NCBI RefSeq assembly: GCF_037963835.1
Contig: NZ_CP150145.1
Location: 6,138,001-6,202,000 of the forward strand
From: Paenibacillus sp. FSL H8-0332
Lineage (GTDB): Bacteria; Bacillota; Bacilli; Paenibacillales; Paenibacillaceae
Direction: 5' to 3'
DNA: 64,000 bases
Below, piece by piece: positions 17,588 through 26,644 of this stretch. The position numbers were made by a program, and so were the translations under genes. Under the pieces are notes generated by a model that saw nothing but the letters and a program-made list of their open reading frames with translations, was not told where the DNA came from and did not search any database. Every line of letters starts with the position of its first letter. The stretch's first letter is position 1.

Positions 17588-17974
17588 CTATCGATATTCT
17601 ACAGCACCTAAGAATCTGAAGTAATTAGATTGAATGGTTACTTCGACAATTGCCCCAGTATATTCAAAATTATACAATAAAACTATTGCATTAATATCGT
17701 TCGGCAAACCTTCTTGCACTAGGGCAGTAAATCTTGGAACAATTTCATCATCATAAGAGAATCCCTCGAGTAATTGATTCAAGTCATCACTTACTTCTTC
17801 ATAATACTCTGCTTCTCTTACAGCATCATCATATCTACGAATGTTAATGTGTTTTGCAAATATGGATGGAATAAAATCACCCTCATCTGAATAAGAAACA
17901 ACAAGTAATCTATCCAACTCCTCAGAAGATTGGACATTCCCTACCCACAAAGATACGAAACCTTCCTTTTCCAT
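17588..17974 (-). CDS. Imm22-family immunity protein
   Basis: 128 residues, acidic, beginning MEKEGFVSLWVGNVQSSEEL. The SLWVGN start, the D-E-G-D-F-I-P-S-x-F-A central motif and the closing FRFLGAVEYR strand match the Imm22 immunity family from memory. The start ATG has AGAGGGGG eight bases upstream and lies 12 bp after the toxin stop codon, so the two are cotranscribed. Such proteins sit in the cytoplasm and bind and neutralise the cognate toxin nuclease domain. The gene is clearly AT-richer than most of the window, like the adjacent 3' end of the toxin gene. Confidence 0.7.
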   Translation of the reverse strand: MEKEGFVSLWVGNVQSSEELDRLLVVSYSDEGDFIPSIFAKHINIRRYDDAVREAEYYEEVSDDLNQLLEGFSYDDEIVPRFTALVQEGLPNDINAIVLLYNFEYTGAIVEVTIQSNYFRFLGAVEYR

Positions 17975-17986
17975 GCTAATCCCCCT

Positions 17987-20044
17987 CTAAGGTTTTAATC
18001 CGTTTGGCAGAGCATCTGCCCCACCATCAAATCTATAATTCGCCCAGTTTTGTAATCTTCTTTTAAACATACCATAATCAGTAGACGAATCAATAATGTC
18101 TAACAACTCATTATGTGCTGTTGTTGAGCCTTTCCCACCATGTTTACCTTTTGGATTTACAAACTTGGTGTTGCTAATAAGTGTTCGCATTTCAGCAATC
18201 TGCTCACTCGTGATTCCCCATCTTTTAAAGACATCTGCTCTTGATACCAAATGCCACTCATGTAATCCGCCTGGATGTCTGAGCCGGTCTTTGATGATAT
18301 CCCTTAGTTTAGGATCTGCCCATACTTTGTCAAATTCATCAGGAGTCAAAGAATTGAACCATTTATTAAACTCACCGTTTCTAACTGACGGAACAGAATC
18401 AAGAACTTTACCCGGCCCCTCAACCTTACCACCCCCACCATCCACCGCATCCATATACTTCTGCTGCACCGGCGTCTTCGGCAAGGCTGGAGTATCGGGG
18501 ATCTCCCCTACCTTGAACACAAACCCTTCCGGCGTCTGCACTACCGGACCCAGATTCGGAAGCTTCTGCTTGATCCCTTGCAGGGCATCCTTCGCCACTT
18601 GGCTGACGGCGTCTTCTACCTCGCCCAGGACTTTACCCACTTTTCCGGCCTTCGTGACCTGTAGTCCGGGAACAAGGATAGAGGCGACCGAACCCAGCAT
18701 CGCAGCTTTCTCTTCGGGTGTGCCTTCGTCAAATTGATGATACGCCATCTTCGCCGCTTCCACTAGCACTTCCGGATGGTCAATTAGATATTTCGCCTGA
18801 TTCTTCATTTCTGTGGTGGTTTTGACCGGGTCCACTACTAGTTTGAAGGCAAAGGTTGCCGTGTCCGCTACGCCCATGACGACCTCTTTCACCAATCCTT
18901 CGGTAAACGCCAGCACCACACCTTCCGACTGACGGACCTTGCTCTCCCACTTCGTAAGCCCGTAAGTCTCCTCCAGCCACCCCAGATAACTGGTGTACAT
19001 CGGGGTGAGATATTCATTCGGCACATAGACTTTCGCCTGATAAAAGTCCAACGTGGTCTCATTTTCCTTGTTGTCTGCGGTAATTGGCGTGCCATCCGGC
19101 AGGGTAAGCGGCGGCCCGTTCAACCGCCGCTGCGCTTCAATTTGCTCTTGAACCTGCTTAAGAGCCGCTGCAATCTGAATTTCCTGCCGCTTCGCCGCAA
19201 GCTGACCCCGCGCATACGCTCCAGCGGCGGTCTTCTCCATCGCCAGCCGCAGCAGCAGCAAATATTCTTCGTTATGTAGTAACGGAACCTTATCCGCCGT
19301 GATTGAAGGATCATACTCACAGGCTGTAACCGCTGGTTGTCTGTAATTGGCGCTTAGATCCTTACCGGCTTCATAGTAGATCTTGGCTACGCCTAGAGAG
19401 GCCAGCTTCTGCCGGGCCTCTGCCGCCTGTGCATGAACAGCCTCCATCTGTGCCTGATTTCCGAACGCCTGATACACCTTGAAGGCCATCTGTGCCTTGG
19501 CGATCTGATTCCGCGCCGCAAAGATATCCGTCAGTTTACTTTGTGCAGCTATACTCTCTACGGTCAGCAGGCCGGAGGTCTGAATGACATTCCTGAGCTG
19601 CTGCACCACCGGGTCCCTGCTGAGCTCATCTTTTCCTGATAGAGCGGCAATCGAAGTGATGAGGTTCGTCGCACTTCGCTGCACAAATTCGGGGATGGAG
19701 AGCCGTCCGGCGGCTGGTTGCAGTCCCAAGCTTCCGAAGGCTGCGAGCAAAAGATTAAATTGCCCCGTCAGCTTGTCCGCCTGCCGTTTATTCTCTTCCT
19801 GTAATTCCGAGACGCCTCTCAGGGCGACCCGGATGATATCCTCTAATTTCTCCGCTTCTACGGTTAATTCATTGATCAGGACTTGGGCCCTGACCATATG
19901 GTCGCCCATGGGAATGACACCCCAACCGCTAGACTGCCCCCTCAACTGAAGATATAGCCGGTTGGTGTCCTGACTCACCTGGCCGATTTTCGTTTGCAGG
20001 CGCCTGACTTCATCCTCATTAAAAACTAGCTTCGTTGACGCCAT
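17987..20044 (-). CDS. Polymorphic toxin, probable type VII-secreted, with C-terminal nuclease-like domain
   Basis: 685 residues from the ATG at 20044 (MASTKLVFNEDEVRRL); an in-frame ATG six bases earlier directly abuts the GGAAGG RBS. There is no signal peptide. Residues 1-105 are helical with heptads and a central SGWG, resembling WXG/LXG-type secretion domains. A long helical middle (about 110-540) includes a hydrophobic stretch VADTATFAFKLVVDP. The C-terminal module (about 545-685) has RLRHPGGLHEWHLVSRADVF and GKGSTTAHNELLDII, with paired His residues suggesting an HNH-superfamily nuclease. An Imm22-like gene follows directly. The module is AT-richer than the rest of the gene. Nuclease activity and type VII secretion are inferred. 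Confidence 0.72.
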   Translation of the reverse strand: MASTKLVFNEDEVRRLQTKIGQVSQDTNRLYLQLRGQSSGWGVIPMGDHMVRAQVLINELTVEAEKLEDIIRVALRGVSELQEENKRQADKLTGQFNLLLAAFGSLGLQPAAGRLSIPEFVQRSATNLITSIAALSGKDELSRDPVVQQLRNVIQTSGLLTVESIAAQSKLTDIFAARNQIAKAQMAFKVYQAFGNQAQMEAVHAQAAEARQKLASLGVAKIYYEAGKDLSANYRQPAVTACEYDPSITADKVPLLHNEEYLLLLRLAMEKTAAGAYARGQLAAKRQEIQIAAALKQVQEQIEAQRRLNGPPLTLPDGTPITADNKENETTLDFYQAKVYVPNEYLTPMYTSYLGWLEETYGLTKWESKVRQSEGVVLAFTEGLVKEVVMGVADTATFAFKLVVDPVKTTTEMKNQAKYLIDHPEVLVEAAKMAYHQFDEGTPEEKAAMLGSVASILVPGLQVTKAGKVGKVLGEVEDAVSQVAKDALQGIKQKLPNLGPVVQTPEGFVFKVGEIPDTPALPKTPVQQKYMDAVDGGGGKVEGPGKVLDSVPSVRNGEFNKWFNSLTPDEFDKVWADPKLRDIIKDRLRHPGGLHEWHLVSRADVFKRWGITSEQIAEMRTLISNTKFVNPKGKHGGKGSTTAHNELLDIIDSSTDYGMFKRRLQNWANYRFDGGADALPNGLKP

Positions 20045-20192
20045 AACCATCCTTCCCGCCTGATACTAAAACTCACTGGCTTCTAATTTAATATATAAAT
20101 CTCCCTCAGTTAAAAAGGATAACTCCTATACTATCGGATTTATTTTCCATTATATTTATAGTTTTACATCCCTTCTGCATTCCCCCTCCTCC

Positions 20193-22574
20193 TCACCCCC
20201 CCACCCAATACACCCCGCCAGCCGTAACCTCAAGCGTACCGTTCAGCGCCTGGCGGCGGCCGTCTGCATGCTGTAGCATCAGCTCTTGCGCATAACCGAG
20301 GCGCAGTGTTCCATCGAACCGGGCTGTAATCCGCGCGGATACCAGGACTCCAGCCTGCCATTCGATATCTACCTCATACCCTCCGCGCCCCTTCAGGCCG
20401 CTGATGCGGCCGTTCTTCCAGGCTCCCGGCAGCGCCGGAAGCAGCGTAAGCTCCCCGAGATGACTCTGCAGCAGCATCTCTGCAATCCCGGCGGCCGCGC
20501 CGAAATTACCGTCAATCTGAAACGGGGGATGTGCATCGAACAGGTTGGGATAGACGGAACGGGTTAGCAGCGTGCGCACATAACCGTAAGCCGCATCGCC
20601 GTCTGTGAGCCGGGCATAGAGGTTGATCAGCCAAGCACAACTCCAGCCGGTATGTCCCCCGCCTGAAGCAACCCGCTGCTCCAGCGTTAAGCGGCTGGCT
20701 TCCAGCAGCTCCGGCGTGTCCCGCCTGTTAATCCGGCTGCCCGGATACAGGCTGTACAGGTGGGAGACATGGCGGTGCCCCGGCTCCGCTTCGGCGAAGT
20801 CATAGAGCCATTCCTGCACCCGCCCGCTCTTGCTGATCTTCAGCGGAGACAGTCGGGCGAGTGTCTGCTCCAGCTCCTCCTGAAACTCAGCGTCTACGCC
20901 GAGAATACGCGCAGCCTCCAGGCAGTGCTGCATCAACTCAGCGATCAGGCTCATATCCATAGCCGAACCCATAGATATACTGCAAGCTCTGCCGTCCTCC
21001 GTAACGAACCGGTTCTCCGGCGAAGTAGACGGGCTGGTAACCAGCCAGCCCTCCGGTCCTTCCACCAGCCAATCCAGGCAGAAGAGGACAGCTCCCTTCA
21101 TTAGCGGATAAGCAGTCTCATCCAGAACCTTCATATCCGGGTTGAATTCGTAATGCTCCCACAGGTGACGGCATAGCCACACCCCGCCCATTGGCCAGAA
21201 GGCCCAGCTGGCATCTCCGCCGGACGGTGTGGAGGCCCGCCACAGATCCACATTATGATGGGCTACCCAGCCGCGCGCCCCGTAATGAATAGCAGCCGTT
21301 CTGGCCCCGGTCTCACTAAGCTCCTTAATCAGCTCAAGGAGCGGCTCATGACATTCGCTGAGATTGCAGACCTCCGCCAGCCAATAGTTCATCTGTGTAT
21401 TGATATTGGTCGTGTAATTGCTGTTCCATGGCGGCTGAACATGGGGATTCCATATCCCCTGCAGATTCGCTGCCTGGGTTCCGGCCCGTGAACTGCCCAT
21501 CAGCAGATAGCGGCCATATTGGAACAATAGGGCCTCCAGCGCCAGGTCTTCTGCCCCATCCTGATAGGCGGCCAGACGTTCATCGGTAGGCCGCTCATCC
21601 GCCTCGTGACCGCCGAGATCCAGATCCATCCGGCGGAAGATCGCCTGATGATCTGCAACGTGGCGTGCGTACAGCTCCTCATAAGTCTTACCGGCCGCAG
21701 CGCTTAATCTGCTGGCGCACAGCTCCGCCGGACTTAGCATAGCTGCGGAATACTGAGCTGGCGCAGCGGCTCTATGACTTGCTCTGAACCGCACCTCCTC
21801 ATAGTCCGTTCCGGCAGCCAACAGCAGCAGAACACGCTCCGCCCCACTGATGACCAGCTTGCCTGCGGAATGCCGGATACTTCCCCCGGTTACCTGTACA
21901 TGCAGGTGCAGTTCGAATGCTACTCCAAGCCCCGCTTCATAGAGTACTGCGAGCGGATGATCCTGGTGGTAATTGTCGGCAATATGCGAGGGACAGCGCC
22001 CCTGCATTACCAGCCGGTTCCCTTCCCCGGGACTAACGCTATGCTGTAATTGGCTGTCCAGTGCCAGCTCTAGCTGAATTCCCCCGGGCTGACCGCTTGT
22101 CAGATGCACGACACCCACCTGATCTGGTGTGCTGATGAATACTTCACGGGTGAAGGCACCCTGCCCGGTCTGATAGGTCACTCTGGCAACTCCGCTATCC
22201 AGATCCAGCACTCTTTCATAGGCCGTACAATTCTCTGCGCCCGGCTGCGTAAGAATCAGGTCCCCAAGCGGCATGTAGGCCTGGGCGTTGACCCCCAGCA
22301 TATGGGCATTCACCATATCCTCGGCCTCACCATACTGGCCTGCAGCTATTAGCTCCCGGGTTCTCTTCAGATACCTGAGCGCTTCATAATTGCCCGTATC
22401 CCGGGGGAACCCGGACCATAGGGTATCCTCATTCAGCGAGATCAGCTCTCTGGCGGTACCGCCGAATACCATAGCCCCCATGTGCCCGTTCCCCAGCGGC
22501 AGCGCCTCTTCCCAGACGGCTGCGGGCTGGCTGTATCTGAGCTTCCACGCGGATTTCCTTTGTTCAGTTTCCAT
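20193..22574 (-). CDS. GH95 alpha-L-fucosidase/alpha-L-galactosidase family enzyme
   Basis: 793 residues from the ATG at 22574 (METEQRKSAW), with GAGGAG five bases upstream. The open frame runs 102 bp further, but a terminator sits in that stretch. There is no signal peptide, so it acts on imported oligosaccharides. An N-terminal beta-sandwich (about 5-260) begins YSQPAAVWEEALPLGNGHMGAMVFGG; the (alpha/alpha)6 domain (about 290-690) has WNSNYTTNINTQMNYW (Asn390 and Asn392), STSPENRF and PFQIDGNFG, the Asn/Glu/Asp set of GH95. Thr388 occupies the position that is His in characterised fucosidases. It is the last gene of the minus-strand ABC/two-component module. Confidence 0.9.
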   Translation of the reverse strand: METEQRKSAWKLRYSQPAAVWEEALPLGNGHMGAMVFGGTARELISLNEDTLWSGFPRDTGNYEALRYLKRTRELIAAGQYGEAEDMVNAHMLGVNAQAYMPLGDLILTQPGAENCTAYERVLDLDSGVARVTYQTGQGAFTREVFISTPDQVGVVHLTSGQPGGIQLELALDSQLQHSVSPGEGNRLVMQGRCPSHIADNYHQDHPLAVLYEAGLGVAFELHLHVQVTGGSIRHSAGKLVISGAERVLLLLAAGTDYEEVRFRASHRAAAPAQYSAAMLSPAELCASRLSAAAGKTYEELYARHVADHQAIFRRMDLDLGGHEADERPTDERLAAYQDGAEDLALEALLFQYGRYLLMGSSRAGTQAANLQGIWNPHVQPPWNSNYTTNINTQMNYWLAEVCNLSECHEPLLELIKELSETGARTAAIHYGARGWVAHHNVDLWRASTPSGGDASWAFWPMGGVWLCRHLWEHYEFNPDMKVLDETAYPLMKGAVLFCLDWLVEGPEGWLVTSPSTSPENRFVTEDGRACSISMGSAMDMSLIAELMQHCLEAARILGVDAEFQEELEQTLARLSPLKISKSGRVQEWLYDFAEAEPGHRHVSHLYSLYPGSRINRRDTPELLEASRLTLEQRVASGGGHTGWSCAWLINLYARLTDGDAAYGYVRTLLTRSVYPNLFDAHPPFQIDGNFGAAAGIAEMLLQSHLGELTLLPALPGAWKNGRISGLKGRGGYEVDIEWQAGVLVSARITARFDGTLRLGYAQELMLQHADGRRQALNGTLEVTAGGVYWVGG

Positions 22575-22609
22575 GTTCTCCTCACCCTTCGTACTAAGTT
22601 CTGAATACA

Positions 22610-22642
22610 GCAAAAGGCCCTGACCTAAGTCGGGCCTTCTGC
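22610..22642 (-). terminator. Hairpin between the solute-binding protein gene and GH95
   Basis: On the minus strand GCAGAAGGCCC pairs with GGGCCTTTTGC (one mismatch) 40 bp after the lipoprotein stop, just before the GH95 RBS. It could partly terminate or protect the upstream mRNA. Confidence 0.55.
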
Positions 22643-22682
22643 TTTCTGCTGTACACTTGATCATGCTACATCCCATTAGGAT

Positions 22683-24425
22683 TTACAGATTTTTGCCTGT
22701 CCACAGGGATACTCTCTTCTTCACCAGCTCAGTGAATTCTTTTTCCATATCCTGAGCGCCGGCTTTGTCCAGCTCAGCCAGGAAGGCGTCATAGACTTTA
22801 TCGAAATCAGCCGGTTTGGACAGAATCGCTTCCGGGATACGTTTACGTACGATATCCTGGGTCTTTTTGAAGATGACCTGATATTTACCGTCTGTCGGAA
22901 CCGGCAGGTTGTACAGGGCACCAGTTTCTTTTACAGGGAATTCATCCTCTTTCGGGAACAGGTCCTTCCAGGTAGTCGCCTTATATCCGGCAAGGGATTC
23001 CTTCTCAGCTTCTGAGTACGAAGCAACAATCTGCTCAGGGAAGCTTGTAGTGTAGTAGTTGTCCGTAGAATCCTTCACTCCGTCGCCATACCGTGCACCG
23101 AAGATCAGGTACTGGCCGATCCCGGTTGTTTTTTGAGTGTTCGCTGTATCATTGGCTAAGCCGTCACGGATCTCAGGCAGAACCTCACGTTTGCCATTGG
23201 CATCCACAGTATAGTGCTTGTCTTTAATCCCCCAGGTTCTCAGGATCTGGCCTTCATCGGAGGACATCCAGTCCAGCCATTTGATGATCCGCTCAGGATC
23301 TTTGGCAGCTGTAGTGATTGCAATCCCGTAGCCGTCGATTCCTGTCTGCATGAAGGAATGATCCTTATACTCTTCGGTCAGGGTTACAGGGAAGTGTCCA
23401 TAAGTATACTCGTCTTTACCGGCAGCCTTCAGGGCATTCTCACCGTCAGAGTATTCCCATTCCTGGGAGATCAGACCGAGTACACGGCCGCTGGCCACTT
23501 TCGCTTTGTATTGGTCATCCTTTTGTACGAAGGTATCCTTGTCAAGCAGTCCTTGATTGTACATGCCGTTCAGCCAGCGGAAATATTCCTTTTCTTCGGC
23601 GCGTTTGTAGTGAAGCTTCGCTTCGAAGGTCTCAGGGTCCACATAATATTCACCATCATCCGGTGCGCCGGTTGTAGTGAAGGCCGGGTTCGTCACGGTG
23701 ATCATAATCTTCCAGTCATCGGCGTTCAGCGTCAGCGGAATGGTAGGCTGTCCATCGGTTTCCGGATGCAGAGCGACATAATCCTTCAGCACCTTTTCAA
23801 AATCAGCTACAGTCCGCACCTTCGGATAGCCAAGCTCTTTGAGCACACGATGCTGAATTTCAAATCCGCCTGTGGCATCGAAGGACTTCTGGCCGACACC
23901 CATATTCGTAGGAATCTGATAAATACTCTGGTCATCCAGACTGTACTTCAGACGATTCATGTTCTCGCCGTAGACTTTCTTGAGGTTGGGGCCATATTTG
24001 TCAATCAGGTCCGTCATATCCATGATCAGGCCCGCATCCACCAGGGTACTCAGACTGCCTTTAGCGAAAATAATATCAGGAACATCGCCGCTGGCCGCCA
24101 TCATGGCGATTTTTTGGTCACCGCCGCCGCTGCCTACATCGAATTCAGCTTCAAGGGTGACCCCTGTTTTTTCCGTAATGGCTTTACCGACATCATCCTG
24201 CATCTTGTTCCAGTTCGGGCTGGCATCCGCACCGAAGAAGGTGAACGTAGCGGGTGAGGTATCTAGAGCCGTATCATCTGCTGCGGCAGTAGCATCAGGT
24301 GTAGTTCCTGAGTTGTTAGGCGTCGTATTGTTGGCTGCATTATTGCCGTTGCCTCCACAACCGGCGATCAGCATCGAGCTCATCAGCAGGAGTGTGAAGA
24401 TAGTCTTGGTACTCTTGCGGTTCAT
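22683..24425 (-). CDS. Sugar ABC transporter substrate-binding lipoprotein (LipO/YtcQ-like)
   Basis: 580 residues. The lipoprotein signal MNRKSTKTIFTLLLMSSMLIAGCGGN has the lipobox IAGC, with Cys23 as the likely lipidation site. A Thr/Asn/Ala-rich tether (24-55) leads to a type 2 periplasmic-binding fold (about 60-575), with LEAEFDVGSGGGDQKIAMMAASGDVPDIIF typical of large Paenibacillus/Bacillus sugar-binding lipoproteins. It would deliver an oligosaccharide to the two permeases encoded upstream. No ATPase gene is present; this family usually shares a general MsmX-type ATPase encoded elsewhere. A cre-like site lies 67-80 bp before the start codon. Confidence 0.9.
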   Translation of the reverse strand: MNRKSTKTIFTLLLMSSMLIAGCGGNGNNAANNTTPNNSGTTPDATAAADDTALDTSPATFTFFGADASPNWNKMQDDVGKAITEKTGVTLEAEFDVGSGGGDQKIAMMAASGDVPDIIFAKGSLSTLVDAGLIMDMTDLIDKYGPNLKKVYGENMNRLKYSLDDQSIYQIPTNMGVGQKSFDATGGFEIQHRVLKELGYPKVRTVADFEKVLKDYVALHPETDGQPTIPLTLNADDWKIMITVTNPAFTTTGAPDDGEYYVDPETFEAKLHYKRAEEKEYFRWLNGMYNQGLLDKDTFVQKDDQYKAKVASGRVLGLISQEWEYSDGENALKAAGKDEYTYGHFPVTLTEEYKDHSFMQTGIDGYGIAITTAAKDPERIIKWLDWMSSDEGQILRTWGIKDKHYTVDANGKREVLPEIRDGLANDTANTQKTTGIGQYLIFGARYGDGVKDSTDNYYTTSFPEQIVASYSEAEKESLAGYKATTWKDLFPKEDEFPVKETGALYNLPVPTDGKYQVIFKKTQDIVRKRIPEAILSKPADFDKVYDAFLAELDKAGAQDMEKEFTELVKKRVSLWTGKNL

Positions 24426-24491
24426 TGTGTATCCCCCTTGTATCTTAATATGTTGCCTTTATGCATATCAGGTGAGACCTGAATATACCAT

Positions 24492-24505
24492 TGTGAACGC
24501 TTGCA
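24492..24505. promoter_or_regulatory. Candidate cre (CcpA) site upstream of the lipoprotein gene
   Basis: TGTGAACGCTTGCA matches 13 of 14 positions of the cre consensus TGWNANCGNTNWCA. It lies upstream of the lipoprotein start codon in the 190-bp gap after the permease gene. Confidence 0.5.
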
Positions 24506-24558
24506 AAACTACCATAAATATAAATTTCCATTAATTAACACTCAACCCTAAGCGGGTT

Positions 24559-24590
24559 AGCTGCCCGGCTCTGCACTGAACCCGGCAGCT
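24559..24590. terminator. Stem-loop between permease and lipoprotein genes
   Basis: AGCTGCC and GGCAGCT form a 7-bp stem, extended by two G-C pairs after one mismatch, 26-57 bp after the permease stop. With no T-tract it may set the relative expression of importer subunits rather than fully terminate. Confidence 0.45.
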
Positions 24591-24616
24591 TCTCCCTGTC
24601 ACTCCTGGGTTAAGGC

Positions 24617-25516
24617 CTATGCCTTAACTGCACCCAACGTCATACCGCCGACAAAATACTTTTGCAGGAACGGATATACCACGAGAATCGGCACGGTTAC
24701 GACAATCGTAATCGCCATCTTGATCGACTCCGGTGAAATCTGCGCCATCTGTCTGGCCATATCATTCGCATTTGCCATGCCGCTGCCCTGATTGGTCGAA
24801 GACAGGACCTTCATCAGCTCGAACTGCAGCGTAGTCAGATGCGGCTTGTTGCCGTTGTAGAGATAGGTGGTGAACCACTCATTCCATTGCCCCACGGCCA
24901 GGAACAAGGCGATAGTCGCCAGTACCGGCTTACAGAGCGGAAGAATGATTTTGTAGAAAATCATAAAGTCATTCGCCCCATCCAGCTTAGCGGATTCCTG
25001 CAGGGCAAACGGCAGCCCGTCCATGAAAGAGCGGATAATGAACACGTTGAACGCGGAAACCATACCCGGCAGGATGTAGATCCAGAACGTTCCGATCAGA
25101 TTCAGATCCTTCATGAGAATGTACATCGGCACCATACCGCCGGAGAAATACATGGTCAGGGCCAGGAATACCGAGACGAATCTTCTGGCTCTGAATTCCG
25201 GACGGCTGAGGGTAAAGGCCAGCATGGAAGCACTGATCAGACCCAGGAGGGTACCGGAAAGGGTACGCAGAATCGATATTTTGAAGCCTTGAATCAGTCC
25301 CGTATAGCTGAAGATCCGCTCGTAATTCTCCAGCGTCCAGACCCGCGGGAAGATATAGATGCCGCCCCGGACCGTATCTGTAGATTCATTGAAGGAAATC
25401 GCCAGCACGTTCAGAAAGGGATATAACGTCACAATCATAATCAGGATTAGAGCGATGTAGAGAAAAATATCGAAGACACGTTCACCTTTTGACATTTGGA
25501 ATGCTTTGCCACCCAT
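24617..25516 (-). CDS. Carbohydrate ABC transporter permease (YtcP-like)
   Basis: 299 residues with six predicted membrane helices. The cytoplasmic EAA loop reads QESAKLDGANDFMIFYKIILPLCKPVLATIAL, with the conserved EAAxxDGA...PL-KP form (Glu and Asp-Gly intact). The C-terminus ends YPFLQKYFVGGMTLGAVKA, a YtcP/MalG signature. It is the inner subunit partner of the upstream permease and begins 14 bp after it, with GGGAGGGGATCATCC upstream of the ATG. It would form the translocation pore for the adjacent lipoprotein. Confidence 0.92.
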   Translation of the reverse strand: MGGKAFQMSKGERVFDIFLYIALILIMIVTLYPFLNVLAISFNESTDTVRGGIYIFPRVWTLENYERIFSYTGLIQGFKISILRTLSGTLLGLISASMLAFTLSRPEFRARRFVSVFLALTMYFSGGMVPMYILMKDLNLIGTFWIYILPGMVSAFNVFIIRSFMDGLPFALQESAKLDGANDFMIFYKIILPLCKPVLATIALFLAVGQWNEWFTTYLYNGNKPHLTTLQFELMKVLSSTNQGSGMANANDMARQMAQISPESIKMAITIVVTVPILVVYPFLQKYFVGGMTLGAVKA

Positions 25517-25530
25517 GGATGATCCCCTCC

Positions 25531-26517
25531 TTACATAATGCTTTCTTTGGCAAATTTCTTCATCAGACCGTTGGCGGTGAACAGCAGGATGACACTGACT
25601 ACCGAGGTGAACATGCTTATCGCAGTACCATAGGAGAAGCGTCCAATCTGTATCCCGTATTTAAGCGCATACAAATCCAGCACTTCCGAATAATCGGTAA
25701 CCATGTTGTTCTGCAGCTGGAATTGCTTCTCGAAGCCGATGCCGACCAGATGGCCGATATTCATAATCAGCAGCACCATCACCGTTGTGCGGATACCCGG
25801 CAGCGTAATATTGAACATCTGCTTGACCCGTCCTGCACCGTCCACTTTGGCGGCTTCATACAGCTCTTTATCAATGCCTGTAATCGCTGCCAGATAGATG
25901 ATCGCATTCCAGCCCGTTTCCTTCCAGATATCAGCAGCCGTTAAGACTCCCCAGAAGTATTTCCCTTTGGCCATGAACTGAATCGGCTCATCAATAAGAT
26001 TCGTCCAGAGCAGCAGATCGTTCACGATCCCTCCATCGATGGCAAGCGTCTTGTAGACAATCCCGCCTACAACGACCCAGGATACAAAGTGAGGCAGGTA
26101 AGATATCGTCTGAACCGATCTCTTGAAGATGTTCCCGCGCAGCTCGTTGAGCATTACGGCGAACAGGATAGGAACCACGAAGCCGAAGATCAGTCCCAGC
26201 ATGCTCATCGCCAGTGTATTTCTTAATACGAGGTAGAAGCGTTCATCTTGGAACAGCTCCTTGAAGTTGTCCAGTCCGACCCATTTCTGCTCGCTAAACG
26301 ACCTGACCGGCTTATAATTCTGGAAGGCCATTAGCCATCCCCATATGGGCACATAGCTGAATATAAATACCCAGATTACGAATGGAAGGGACATCAGGTA
26401 TAAGTACTTTTGCTGGAGTACGCTTTTCCAAAATCCACTATTCCGTTTCGCAGGTGGGCGGGGGGTTACGCTTTCATTTGCTGTAACACCGCTTTCAGTG
26501 AGCGCTTTCACGATCAT
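25531..26517 (-). CDS. Carbohydrate ABC transporter permease (LplB-like)
   Basis: 328 residues. A Pro/Arg-rich cytoplasmic start (VTANESVTPRPPAKRNSG) is followed by six predicted helices and an EAA loop KELYEAAKVDGAGRVKQMFNITLPGIRTTVMVLL. RBS GAAGGGGG lies six bases upstream of the ATG. It pairs with the YtcP-like permease downstream. A cre-like sequence covers the first codons (26497-26510), a position where CcpA could block elongation. Confidence 0.92.
   Translation of the reverse strand: MIVKALTESGVTANESVTPRPPAKRNSGFWKSVLQQKYLYLMSLPFVIWVFIFSYVPIWGWLMAFQNYKPVRSFSEQKWVGLDNFKELFQDERFYLVLRNTLAMSMLGLIFGFVVPILFAVMLNELRGNIFKRSVQTISYLPHFVSWVVVGGIVYKTLAIDGGIVNDLLLWTNLIDEPIQFMAKGKYFWGVLTAADIWKETGWNAIIYLAAITGIDKELYEAAKVDGAGRVKQMFNITLPGIRTTVMVLLIMNIGHLVGIGFEKQFQLQNNMVTDYSEVLDLYALKYGIQIGRFSYGTAISMFTSVVSVILLFTANGLMKKFAKESIM
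26497..26510. promoter_or_regulatory. Candidate cre site within the first codons of the LplB-like permease gene
   Basis: On the minus strand TGAAAGCGCTCACT agrees with the cre consensus at 13 of 14 positions. Codons 3-8 contain it. Confidence 0.45.
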
Positions 26518-26644
26518 TATTCCCCCTTCGCTTTGATAGCTTTATCTTATCCCAGCGCCGGGGGCGAGAATACCCAACAGATTTCACGTAAAAACCTATA
26601 GAAATTAGACATTCTCCCCGCCTGTATCCCCTTAAGCCTTCAAA

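Noticed and set aside
22575..22676. Longer GH95 start (MGCSMIKCTAES)
   Set aside because: It contains the hairpin at 22610-22642 and lacks an RBS, whereas GAGGAG precedes the ATG at 22574.
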